DNA of 64,000 nucleotides from the NCBI RefSeq assembly GCF_004011695.2, contig NC_082405.1, positions 3,161,001-3,225,000 on the forward strand. Direction: 5' to 3'. The notes beneath the pieces were generated by a model, which worked only from the letters and a program-made list of their open reading frames with translations, searched no databases and had not been told where the DNA came from. This DNA comes from Ascochyta rabiei. Lineage: Eukaryota; Ascomycota; Dothideomycetes; Pleosporales; Didymellaceae. The number at the start of each line of letters is the position of its first letter. Positions within the stretch are counted from its first letter, which is position 1. A program made the translations under genes and the position numbers. Shown one piece after another: positions 46,201-58,234 of the stretch.

Positions 46201-49200
46201 GTGATGTTGACAAGTCTTCCATAGTAATGATGGCTTCACCGGTAGAATCCATACCAAATATTGAGAATGTGTTGGGTTTGTTATCGAACACTGGCCGGAT
46301 CGGCTCGCAAATGGCTTGTAAAGAGTCTCCGGGCGCTTGGAGAGTTTTGAGTGTGCGTGAAGAAACTGTTACCTTGCCGATAGAAGACGGCAGATGCACC
46401 GTGCTCAGAGGGCCAGTAGCTGAAAGGACAGGCCAGTACACCGAGATAAGCTGCTCGATAAATGCAGGATGCATGACGTAACTTGTCTCTTGGTGATGGG
46501 GCATCTCCAACGCCGTGTTTGTCATGATTATTTGGGCTACTGATCCTTGAGAGGAGGTGTGGCAATGACGAAGACCTTGGAACAATGTTCCATATGCGAC
46601 GCCGATTTCGGAAAGTTCGGTGTACATATGGCTCGTAGAAATGCCTTTGGTAGATGCCTGGGAAACGTTTACACTCCTGGAGTAAAGGCTTTGCCGTTTC
46701 AGCTTTTGGGATCGCTGTCCATCGACCTCGTTGTCCTTGGTGTGAACAAGAGTAATACTTCCCGTACAATTCTCACTCCAGCCTTTGGTCTGACACCATG
46801 ATCGGATGACAAAGGGTTGTGACGTTTCGCTTCTAGGCTGATTCTGGTTCTTCTGTAATGTTATGGTCATTTCTATTTGCTCTTCTGTCAGCATAACCGG
46901 GGCCTTGACGACGAGATTATCGATTTCAATGGTGTCCCAGTGCGTATCTGCACAGACTGCTTTCTGAGCCATGGCTTCTATAGCCATACTTAGAAAGCCC
47001 GATATGGGGAAAATGGTTACTCCTTGCATCTGATACTGCCTAAGCCAGGGAAGGTCGTCCAATCGAACCACATTTCTCCAAGTTGGCTCGAAATCATTGG
47101 AGTATGCTGCAAGCACACCGATGAGGTCGTGTCTCGGTACATCGTGGAACTTGTGAATCTTAGTGATCCTGGACTCATGATAGAATCTCGAAGAATGATT
47201 CCATGAATAACGTGGCATATCAACAAGCACTTGCGGTGGTCTCTCCAGTGGGGTTGGAAAGTTGATTGAACCCATGTCAAGTGTGGCGCCTTTGACGAAA
47301 AGAGCGCCGGCCATGGCAAGTGCGGTTTGAACAGCGTCTTTTTTGCGGGACAACACGGAAGTATAGGGAATCTTCGATACTGCTCCACCGACATGTTTGA
47401 GGATTTGCTTGACAGGACCCTGAAGAGCAGCGTGTGGGCCTAGTTCGCACAGGAAGTTGACACCTGTTTTAAAGTCATGCACGGGCTCGCACATGCTTTG
47501 CAGAGCTTCGTCAAATCGGACCGCACAGGTCAAGTTCTGCACCCAGTAAGTAGCGTCGAGCTCTGCGCCAGTAGCAACTCGACCGAGGAGCGAAGAATGA
47601 AAGCGTATGTTGGAAGACATTGGAGACTCAATCTCACGAAGGGCTTCCGTGTATTCTTTCGCAACCAAGTCCATGTGGTGGGAGTGATAGGCAGTGTCGA
47701 CTTGGAGTTTCCTCACAAACATCCCTGGGTATTTGTTCTCAAGAAGTGCTTGTAGCTCCATGGTAGCGCGCTCATCTCCAGAAATCGTAACACTAGAGGG
47801 ACTGTTGATACACGCGATCCGCGCTTGTCCAAGGGATGGAGAAATGTGATCAAGTAAAGGCATGATTTGTGCCGTGCTGGCTCCAACCGCCATCATGCAG
47901 CCTTGGAGGGCCGGAAAATTCTTTTTCAGAATCGGTACAAGACGACCTCGATGGTAGGCAATCGTCATGGCATCCCTGAATGTGATGAGGCCCGCCGCAT
48001 AGGCTGCGCCAATCTCACCGGATGAATGGCCTACCACAGCGGCAGGTCGAATACCCCAGGATCGCAGAAGATCCACAAGTGCAAGTTGGACAGCCGTGCA
48101 TGCGGGTTGGGATAGATACGCCGCATTGACCTGAGTCGAACTCTCATCTTTCCCAAGCTCTTCCAGAAGAGAGAATTCGGCGCCGATTAAGGTCAGGTGT
48201 TTATCGGCACTCTTGAGGGAGGAAGCGTATACCGGATACAGATCGTATAGCTCTCTGCCCATGGCCCACCATTGCGCACCCTGGCCGGTAAAGATCCACC
48301 CTAAGCGAAGCGTTTCCGGCTCCTGTTTGCATGGGACGATCCTCCCACTGGACAATGCTTCGACAAGGTCGGATCCAGATGACGCTGTTACAGCAATGCG
48401 CCATGGATGGAAGCTCTTTCTTTGACCAAGGGTGTAAGCCAGGTTGCTCAAAAGGTCGTTTTGGAAGATCTCTGGTCGTTGTTCGAGGTAGATGCCTAGG
48501 CTCTGCATGGCTTTTTCCGTGCTTATTTTGTCGTTAGCTGACAGCACGAACAAGCGTTCGCACGTATGTGTGTCAACCTCGTCTTTCATCTTCCTACGTT
48601 CGAGAGGACCTCTAGTCATCTATACGCATTGAAGAAAATTTAGTCAGCAAAGATTGTGGGTCGATGTTTCGTCGTCACAACACTTACAACAACGTGTCCG
48701 TTCGTTCCCCCGAAACCAAATCCGTTGACACTTGCCCATCGCTTACCAAGAGGCCAAGGTTGTTGGCGAGTGGCAACTTTCAAGCCCCATTCATCGAAGG
48801 GAATGTTCTCGTTGGGGTGCTTGAAATCGTAGTTGGGAAGAATGAAGCCACGTTCCAACATGAGTGCAGTTTTTATCACGCCCGCAATGCCTTTTGTCTG
48901 TTAGCCAAAAAAAACTTCCTGGTGGGGGAGTGCACCCTTGTCCTTGACAGGAAGGGTCGAATACTCACCGGCAGCTGCTTCGAGATGACCGATGTTTGAC
49001 TTTACTGACCCAATGAACAGCGGTTTCCGCTTATTTCTGCCTTCTCCGAAGACTCTATGGAGAGCCCCTACCTCGATAGGATCGCCCACACGCGTGCCAG
49101 TCCCGTGGGCCTCGACATAGCCCGTGTCGCGAGGGTCCATACCTCCGTTGCTGTAGACAGAACGTATAAGTGCCTCTGGATCTTCATTAGCATGCGTTCA

Positions 49201-50489
49201 ATGTCAATCGTGCGATCCATTACCTTGTGCTGCACCGTTGGGCATGGTGATGCCAGGCGTCTTTCCATCTTGATTGATACCAGTGCCTGTGATGACAGCG
49301 CGAATTGGATCATTATCTTTGATTGCTTGGTCGAGTGGCTTCAGAAGGACCATACCGCATCCCTCCCCACGACCATAGCCTGTCCCTCGCTGATCGAAGG
49401 CGAACGAACGGCCCTCTTCTCCGAAGAGTCGCGACATCGAATACGAGATCCAAAACTCCGGAAGCATGTTCAAATGAACACCGGCAGCTAATGCCATGCT
49501 CGATTCGCCAGTACGCAGACTTTGACACGCATTGTGAAGAGCAACTAGACTCGATGAGCATGCTGTGTCTACAGTGTAACTGGGGCCTCTGAGGTCGAAA
49601 AAGTGCGAGATACGATTTGATTGCATAGCCATGGCACAGCCTGTAATTCATCAGAATGATGTCAATGTTCTTCCGCGATTTTTATACCTGTTGCTTGGTG
49701 CATTGGAATAGTATCCGGGTCTCGGAACAGGTCTGCCTCATATCTTTATCGATATGTTAGTTTCACAACTCCTGAAGCTACGTTGCGGATATAAACTTAC
49801 TCGGAAAATGTACCTCCTACAAAGACTCCTACATCTGTGCCGACAACGTTGTGCTTAGGGATGCCCGCACTTTCTAGTGCTTCGAATGTACACTCGAGGA
49901 GCAACCGCTGCTGAGGGTCCAAACTGATCGCTTCCTGCTGGGTAAACCCAAAAAAAGGGGCGTCGAACGCGGCAAGGTCTTGGGTGAGAAAGTTGCCGCC
50001 CCGAGCATTTGTAGCACCACTTTTTCCCGGATTTGAGTGGAAGAAGCGTTTATCAGAGAACCTGGAAGATGGAATCTTGGAAAAGCCAGTACGAGAGCGT
50101 GCGAGAAGTTCCCAGAATTCATCTGGCGTGCTGACGCTCCCGGGGAGGCGGCATGACATTCCAATGATGGCGATAGGTTGATGCTTCAATTCGACGTGGG
50201 CGCAGGTGTACCCATCTTTGTAGCCATGTGTGTATGCGTCTTCGTACTTCATACTTGGAAGCGAAGATGCCAGGTCCAAGTCATCAGTGGTGACCTCTTG
50301 AGCGTTCAGATGATTGTCGGTGCTAACGGTGGCAGTTACAGTTGGGCCGTTGTTGAAGGCTTCTGCACCGGAAGCTGAAGACGTGGGGGTAGCCTCGCCA
50401 CCCGACGAGCTCCCGTCTATTGGATGATACTCGCGTCCGTCCATCATGTGGTCTTGCTCCGAGGTAGGTGTCAGAACGTAGGGAGCCAT
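43265..50489 (-). CDS. Highly reducing type I polyketide synthase (KS-AT-DH-ER-KR-ACP) with degenerate DH and ER motifs
   Basis: Eight exons (49801-50489, 49688-49743, 49224-49640, 48969-49175, 48688-48890, 44513-48619, 44144-44464, 43265-44089) give 2274 residues. KS: Cys in DTACSSSL (about 275), His in EAHGTGT (about 409) and NIGHLE (about 449). AT: GQGAQW and GHSSGEIGAAYAAG (about 724). DH: LRQYQMQGVTIFP (about 1050) lacks the catalytic His, and MHPAFIEQL (about 1245) has Glu for Asp. No C-methyltransferase motif follows; a pseudo-KR region leads to an ER with LIHDAASPVGQ where HxAAGGVGQ is usual. KR: GGTGGLG (about 1915), SSAAG and YAAAN are intact. ACP: LDSL (about 2226). No thioesterase is present. 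It should build a reduced polyketide, perhaps only to the beta-hydroxy level. The 48-nt intron at 44465-44512 is stop-free, so its splicing is inferred from its consensus ends. Confidence 0.93.
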
Positions 50490-51774
50490 ACTCAGCGAAG
50501 AGTAAGCTTTTGATTGCGCAGATGTGAAAAGTCTCGAGTAGACAGGGTAAAACAGCTGAAGATGAACCTGGTAAATAGGATGCTATGCTTGGTTGATTGG
50601 GCCAAGCAACTGTAAATTTAACAGAGAACGTGCCCTTTGTTACGGGAAATCCCTTATCTTGCCCAAAATTACGCCATCATTATCTTCGAATTGCGAAGGA
50701 AGCCCCAAACGTGTTTGCCCGAGGGGCTCCAAGAATTTAGTCTTCACCATTCCTCAATTTGTTGAGCTCGACGGCTCATCAGTGGTATCCCTGCGCCAGC
50801 ATAATTCTCGCAGTTGCGTTTAGTGCTGTTTGGATGTTGATGGCTGAGCAAACATTCACGACTCTAGGCCCTGGTCCATAGTCTATGAATAGGCTTCAAC
50901 AGCTGTATAAGGAACACAGTGGTTAGGTCTCCATTGCGAACGAAAGCGGCCACTGGCTCGGCAGTTTTCGTGTTTCAATTACATGCGGTCCAATCCAGTG
51001 TGATCTTGCAGAACAAGCGTGTACGAATACACACATCGGCATGTTGGAACAATTAGACAGGTAAGTGTGAGATTGTTTGTGAGGTTGTCGCGCACAAGTA
51101 TTCCCTAACATGTAACGTTGGGATGCAACAAGCCTCGTATACGTATCGCTAGGTGGGTGGAGGTAGGGATGAAGGGAAAATTGCAAGGCCATGAAGCTAG
51201 ATAGACGGAAGGGTATGCGCCGCTAGACGCTGGATAAGGTAAGCGTTGATCTTCCCGCCCCCACACAGCCCCCACAGCCGCAGAAAAGAACCAGGACAAG
51301 TGGCAACCACAACGACAGCTCCTAATAACTGACACTCGAAACGATGGGACTTCTCAATAGCTCACCTCTGATACCCTCCTTGCAGAGATAGCGATGACTT
51401 CGGGTAGTACTCATTGTTCACTGACTATTTAGAGTTCCGCTTTTTGTCATGTACCTAAGCCCCGTCATGCACATTCCTCGGTTGTCTGCCGCCGCAAACC
51501 AAACTCGAATGTCAGAACAAAAAGAGAAATGTCCACCACTACATTCCGGATGTGAAGGGCCGCCAACCCTAGGGCCCCATGCTGGCGGCCCCTCTTAGTC
51601 GAGGTTGTAGGGCTCATGGACCAATCACGTCCATGTCTCCGCAGGTGGTAGTCCCCGAAGCATGCAAGATGGATCACCTCTCATCACTAAGTTTGGGCAT
51701 GAATTTCGATAAGACTTCTTGCACTCAGCCCGCTCTGAGGCTGAAATGAACTTGTGACCATCGACCCTTTCAAA
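50490..51774. promoter_or_regulatory. Divergent promoter region of the PKS and the FSH1-type hydrolase
   Basis: These 1285 bp separate two divergent cluster genes and allow co-regulation. Several CGGAG-like and CGG/CCG half-sites occur, as bound by Zn2Cys6 regulators, but no clear palindrome stands out. I recognise no regulator gene inside the cluster. No coding region is supported. Confidence 0.5.
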
Positions 51775-52646
51775 ATGAAGTTTTTGTGTCTGCCAGGCGC
51801 GTACGGAAGTATTGAGGTAAATATATACTATCTCATAGCCATGAAGTCACTAATTTGTGCACAGAAATTCAAGGTCCAGCTCGCGCCGTTGGTCAAGGAA
51901 CTCGAGAGTGACAAATCCGCCACTTTTCACTTCATTCAAGGCCCATATGAGGTGGCACCGCCCGCAGGCTACGAAGACTATTTTGGAGGACCTCCATACC
52001 ACCGATTCATTGTTCCTTCCGATGCCGATGTTGACGCTACCGATGTCATTGAGCGTATACGCGATTTCCCGCAGCTGGAGACACCGGAAATGACCATGCG
52101 TGAGCTCATGACGTATGGAGTGGCTAAGACAGACGACAGTGCCAGGCACACTTTAGACTTTCTTTACGAAATAATGGAAAAAGAAGGTCCTTTTGATGGG
52201 ATCATGGGTTACTCCGAGGGTGCGACCATCGCCGGTACCCTTCTGCTCCACGAACAGATGCGAGAAGAGCTTGAAGGCAGACTACCCATGTTCAAATGCG
52301 CCCTGTTCTTTGGAGGCTGGCCACCTATGACACCCACATTGGACGGACTTGTGCTCGCAGACGATAGTGACCTGATGATCGAAATCCCCACGACTCACAT
52401 TAGTATGTCGAATACCTTTTCCTCCGTTGCTGCAGCTTGCACATTCTGACCATCGCAGTCGGTTCCTTGGACCCGTACCTCCACGGGAATATCGCACTTT
52501 ACAACGTGTGCGATCCGGATACAGCTTTCATCTTCGATCATGCAAAAGGACATACGTTGCCTCGAGACAAGCATATGGTCAAGGAGCTAGGAGATACAGT
52601 ACGCCGTATGATCGAGGAGGTTAGGGGTACTGCTTCACCTTCGTAA
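51775..52646 (+). CDS. FSH1-type serine hydrolase (alpha/beta hydrolase), probable polyketide chain-release enzyme
   Basis: Three exons (51775-51816, 51865-52402, 52459-52646) give 255 residues. The start MKFLCLPGAYGS is the typical first strand and oxyanion loop of the FSH1/OVCA2 family. The nucleophile is Ser in GYSEGATIAG (about residue 130). The acid is probably Asp in GSLDPY (about 198), and the His is in KGHTLPRD (about 224), so the triad is complete. In lovastatin and related pathways, proteins of this family (LovG type) release the nascent chain from a highly reducing PKS that lacks its own thioesterase. The divergent position next to such a PKS fits this role. No signal peptide, so cytosolic. 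The fold is firm; the pathway role is inferred. Confidence 0.88.
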
Positions 52647-53409
52647 AGAATTATCCTCTTGGCCGCTTGCATTTTGATTCTCTCCGTAGCTACAAATGGG
52701 TGATTGCTTTTCGGTCCTGTGTCCGAAGCCCATAGTCCGAATTAATCCATGTTTACCAATTTCGACACAAGGCATATCTCGTATTTGACAGTTATCTTAT
52801 CGATTGTTGGAGGCGGAATGCGAGTGCACGGCCCCAGTTACTCTAGTCTATGCATCTAGTCCTGTCAAATTTCATAGCGCCCGGGGTTGGTGTGTGACAG
52901 AAGCTCCGACACAGTGGGTAAGTTGCATTACTACATGACTCACGTTTGTACGAGGCTGAACAGCTTTGCAGGATGTTCCCATTGCGGGAACTTCTATGAT
53001 CGCCTTCATACTTCACGAGATGTCATTGGACACGGATTCCGTTGCCTGCAATCCGGCATAGCTCAAAACAGCAGTGTCCAGACTCTCCTGCAAGGAATAC
53101 CTATGACCCAGTCTCGCGGTATAAAGGGTGGTGGTTGAATCAGAAAGACCCACTGTGACAGTGATGCATGCCAAGCCCGCCCACGAACGGCCCCTTGGGC
53201 AAACCTCAACTCGTTTTTTCACGGCAGATCCTACTGTTAGACTTTGGCATCTCTACGGTATCTTGAGAGCCGACAAAAAACATTTTCTATGCTGAGACAC
53301 TCTCAGGTGATGAGCCAACGACACGCCCATAGTACCTGACTAGGGCTTCCACGTATTGGGATTCTGGAAAAATGAAGCGGCTTTCCAGGAAAGACATACA
53401 TTGGCCAGT
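52647..53409. other. Intergenic region between the hydrolase and the ABC transporter
   Basis: About 760 bp between two plus-strand genes. Short open frames occur (52887-53138, 53013-53222) but none has both an ATG and family features. The right end should hold the ABC transporter promoter. Confidence 0.55.
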
Positions 53410-56400
53410 ATGGCTAAAAAGATCCCCATTGCTTGGTCAGGCAACGAAGACGAGCGCTGGAATTCTTGTTGTATGATTCATCATCATTTCGCAATTCCCA
53501 TAGGAAGCTGACCACGAGCAAGAGGATCTTGTCCTATTCGTCGAGGAAAGATCGTATATTTCTCTCCACGTCTGTCATCGCCTCAATATGTGCGGGTGCC
53601 ACGCTGCCACTGATGAACATAATATTCGGTGAGTCGACATCCGGCTACATATAATGGTCACTGAGGAGAATCTAGCAAAGCTTGTGAGAAGCTTCAGTAC
53701 CATGTCGATCGCACCCGAAGAAGACATGGCAGCGGCCTTCATGTCCATCATCAACAAATACGTGTATGTGAACATATGCAAATACTTGAGTATGGAAAGC
53801 TAAGCTCCGTTATAGCTTGTATATCGTTTACCTATTTATCGGCCGAATCTGCTTAGCTTATATCGCTGTGGTAAGATAGTTCTCTTCTCGCAGTTGACGC
53901 GGCTAAGATCGCACAGATCGGTTTTCGAGTCACTAGCCTACACATATCGGCCAACATTCGCCTGCACTATCTGCAAGAACTCTTTCGATTACCTATATCT
54001 ACTCTGGATGCTCTTCCGCCAGGGCAAACGACAGCCATAATAACGGTCACCGCCAACACCTTACAGCTCGGAATATCAGAACGCCTTTCTTCTTTGATTC
54101 AAGCTATAGCTGTGATACTCATCGCATTGGTCATTGGATGTTGTTTCAGCTGGAAGCTTACTCTCGTCACCTCAAGTGGCCTGATCGTAGTGTCGACATG
54201 GTACTCGATTCTAACACCTTTCGTAGCGAAAAGATACGCTAGTGTCCAGAAGATAGAGCGGGAAGCAGCAGGTTTCGCGGCTGATGCGCTGTCAAGTATC
54301 AAAATGATCGCAGCTTGTGGTGCAGAAGAAAAGGTGGCGCAGAGCTACGGGAATCTTATCAACGAGATGAGAGCTCTCAGTCAGAAATTGTCTCCCATAT
54401 TGGCTCTGCAATATGCTCCAGGTAAGTAGGCAGCGTCCTCGCTTGTTTGTGTCTGGCTAACGATAAGTAGTGTTCTTTACGATATATGCGTAAGCTCAAC
54501 TTCGATGTCTTGAAACATTGCTAAGCAACTTAGGACCTTCGCACTCTGCTTTTGGTTTGCAGTAGAGCTCTACTTGAAGCTTCAATTCAGCAACGTTGAA
54601 ACTTTGGTTGTGTACGTATATCGAACTCGATACATGCCACGCGCTAACTGCCTCTAGTGTTTTGATGTCTGTAATGACAATGTTAGCCCATATATCCTCT
54701 GTCTCTGTCCCGTTGACAGCAGCGACAAACGCTATCGCAGCCGCATCAGTTTTCTTCACCATCATTGATGCGCCGAAGCCCGTTACGTCCGGCATCAAAG
54801 AAGGAACAGTCGACATGAATGCCGACATCGTAATGGAGAACATCAACTTTGCATACCCAACACGCCACGACGTCAAGATATTAGATGGGTTGAGCTTGCG
54901 CATACTTGCAGGGAAGAAAACGGCCATTGTAGGACCCAGCGGATCTGGTAAGAGCACTACTGTTGCGCTGATTCAACGGTGGTATGAGCTGGGCGAAACT
55001 GATCCTATCGCGAGTTACTTGCGCAACGGCGTTATCAAGATTGGTCAGTCAGAACTTAGAAGTATTGACCTCTTTTGGTGGCGCTCACAGATTGGTATCG
55101 TGCAGCAGGATGTCTTTCTCTTCGACGATACCGTCTTCAATAACGTCGCCTTCGGACTCACTGGAACTAAATGGGAATCTGCAACTGAAAAGACAAAAGA
55201 GCGACTTGTAACTCAAGCCTGCAAGGAGGCCTACGCACACGAGTTCATCTGCTTGTTGCCCGAAGTATGCGTGGACATTGGAAATGGAATGTGTAACAAT
55301 AGCTGACATCAGCAGGGTTATCATACGCCCGTGGGCGATAGAGGATTGCAGTTTAGCGGCGGACAGCGTCAAAGGATTGCCATTGCCAGAGCCATTGTCC
55401 GGCAGCCCAAAGTGCTGATATTCGACGAAGCGACCAGCGCACTTGACGTTACAAGCGAAAAGATTGTACAAGCGGCTCTTGATCGCGTTGCACAGAATCG
55501 TACTACTGTTGTGATTGCTCATCGATTGTCGACCATCTTCGATGCAGACAGCATCATCGTTATGAGCAAAGGAAAGGTTGTCCAACACGGGACCCATAAA
55601 CAACTCGTCAAGATCAAGGATGGTGCATATCGAAGTCTTGTCGATTCGCAGCAGCTCGCGATGCATTCAACAAACACAATGAGCATAGCCAAAGAAGATC
55701 CCTGGGTGCAGCAGACTTGGAAGCGTCAAAGTGTAATAGCTGAGAAGGAGAGTTACGAGACTCTTGTCGAATCTGAAGCTACTGCCGCTGAGTCAGTGGG
55801 GTCTGCGGAGCCAATAGCTCCGCCGAAAGAGAGTGTGCTTCGAAGTTTTGGTTTGCTTTTGGTGGAGCAAAGGCGAAACTGGCCAGGGTACGCAATCATG
55901 GTGATTGCTGCCATGGGTGCCGCAGGTGAGTGATACATCGTATAAACCAGAGCCTTGAGGACTCACTAACGTCAAATGACAAATTTAGCAAGCAACCCTT
56001 TGCAAGCCTTTCTTTTCGGACGATTGATATCGTCTTTTGCGTATTGGTCAGAGGCACTTCGAGTCTCTACCAGCTTCTTATGCCTTATGCTGCTCGTTGT
56101 TGCAACAGGCGTTGGGCTGAGTTATTTCACGCTTGGCTGGGTATCGAATGAGGTTTCTGCTGTAAGTGTCCTGCTCTTCCGTACTCGTCCAGACTATTGA
56201 CTGCTTTCAGTACACTCTGACTGTTTATCGCAAAGAATACTTTCAGAACATGATTACCAAGCGGCTATCGTACTTTGACCACAGCGATAACGCCATTGGC
56301 CTTCTCAATGCACGGCTGGCTACAGATCCAGCGCAGCTGCAGCAACTATTGGGAATGAACATGGCTATGGTTCTCATATCCATCTTCGGCCTTGTAGGTT

Positions 56401-57834
56401 GTGTCATCGTTGCTGAGATCTTCCATTGGAAATTCGCGCTTGTGGTCATCGCATCCTCATTACCAATCATTTTGGTGGGTGGATGGTACCGCATTAGACA
56501 CGAAGTCAAGTTCGAGGCTAGAAATAATGTCGTCTTCGCTGAGAGCGCACGATTTGCTACAGAAGCCATCGGCGCAATCCGTACAGTCGCAAGTCTTACT
56601 TTTGAACGTACTATCTGCGACAAGTATGACAAGTTATTGAAGAGCCACGTAACTAAGTCATGGCTTGAGGCTAGAACGTCTTGTCTGATCTTCGCCGCGA
56701 GCGACAGCCTTGTACTGCCGTGCATGGCACTTGCACTGTGGTAAGTATTCTTTGCTTTCATATATGTCAAGCTCTTGCTGATCTACATTGTATAGGTATG
56801 GAGGCACACTCCTAGCTAGAGCTGAACTTCAACCCTCCAATTTTCTGGTGGTCTATCTTGCCATCATACAGGGAAGCTTGGCGGCTGGCCAATGGCTCAG
56901 CTTTGGACCTAGTAAGTGACTCGACATTGTTTTTTTTTTTCGCAAATTGACACTATCAGACTTTGCTCACGTCTCGGCGGCTGCAAACCGAATAAGATCA
57001 ATGCGTCTTACTGAAGCTGATACAGAGACTGCAAATTTGACACAGCTCAAAGGTTTCTCTCGCTGGAAACTACCTTCGCAGCTTTTATGGCATGGCGCTG
57101 ACATTGATTTCCATAACGTCTGGTTTAAATACCCAACACGTAACGTCGCTGTCTTGCAGGGTCTCAATCTACACATCAGACATGGTCAATACGCAGCCAT
57201 TGTAGGAAGCAGCGGCTCCGGAAAAACCACCGTCATCTCTCTGCTGGAACGTTTCTACGAGCCTAATGGCGGTATAATCACCTACAATGGAGATACGATC
57301 GCATCCCTGACTCTTAAAGAGCTCAGAAGTCGTATGAGCTTGGTCGCCCAGGAGCCTTACTTGATCCACGGAACTATAAGAGACAACATTCTGCTTGGTA
57401 TGGAGGGAGATGATGTTGACGAAGCAGTACTCCATCAGGCTTCTCGTGATGCAGGTATTCATGAATTCATCTCTTCACTCCCAAATGGCTACGGAACGGA
57501 TGTGGGAACGGGTGGAATCTTACTATCAGGCGGGCAAAAGCAACGGATCTCGATTGCGCGTGCCCTCATCCGCAATCCAGATGTTCTGCTTCTTGACGAA
57601 GCAACCAGTAGCCTTGACTCTGAAACAGAAAAGGAGGTTCAAGCCGTTTTGGAGCAAGCTGGAAAAGGAAGAACTACAATCGTGGTCGCTCACCGTCTGG
57701 CTACGATACAAAAAGCCGACGTGATCTTTGTCATGCATCAAGGCCGAGTTGTGGAGAAAGGCGACCATCAGAGCCTCCTCAAGCGTAAAGGGACTTACTG
57801 GCAGATGTGTCAAGCTCAGACACTGAGCGAGTAA
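53410..57834 (+). CDS. Full-length ABCB (MDR-type) ABC transporter
   Basis: Thirteen exons: 53410-53435, 53504-53628, 53676-53763, 53816-53870, 53917-54421, 54471-54489, 54534-54611, 54658-55264, 55316-55925, 55989-56161, 56211-56740, 56796-56911, 56960-57834. All phases agree and give 1268 residues. Layout is TMD1-NBD1-TMD2-NBD2. NBD1 has Walker [10 protein letters not shown], signature FSGGQRQR (Phe where Leu is usual) and Walker [15 protein letters not shown]2 has [17 protein letters not shown] and [14 protein letters not shown]1 opens with [20 protein letters not shown]. Such pumps export metabolites or drugs through the plasma membrane. Its place beside the PKS suggests export of the product or self-protection. 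The first exon is the weakest point: the donor GTCAGG is unusual, but the frame has no earlier ATG. Confidence 0.88.
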
Positions 57835-58234
57835 GTCCAGGGGGAAGGATGGGAGAGAAGAACTCACCGCTAGTTACGCGAGCCCAAATTTGCACACGTT
57901 CAATAAATCAGATCCGTTCACCGTAAATCTATTCAGGGATACAATTTATCCGATCCCTTCATTGTCAAATTTCCATGTTTCCTTCTGAAAGAACATCTCT
58001 CAGAGGTTTGATGCTACAGAACGCGGGTGTAATCTGTGCTGTGCTTGTCCCTTGCGCCGAACACTTCCTCTCATTCTCGTGGAAGAATGCGCAGGCCCCT
58101 TGCACGGCAAATTGCGTGGACTAGATCAATGCTTCATTATGCAGACAGATATATCCTTTAAATTGGATGGGAACTGAGGTTCTTCAAAAGTTGTTCTCGT
58201 GTCGTCGCCATCCCATTCCTGCGAACGCTCAAAG
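57835..58234. other. Intergenic region before the beta-lactamase-like gene
   Basis: About 400 bp between two plus-strand genes, AT-rich on the left. It should hold the terminator of the ABC gene and the promoter of the next gene. No other feature is seen. Confidence 0.6.

Noticed and set aside
43265..50489. A C-methyltransferase domain in the PKS
   Set aside because: Between the end of DH (CYKLDWETMPD) and the pseudo-KR region there is no room for, and no motif of, a SAM-binding domain.
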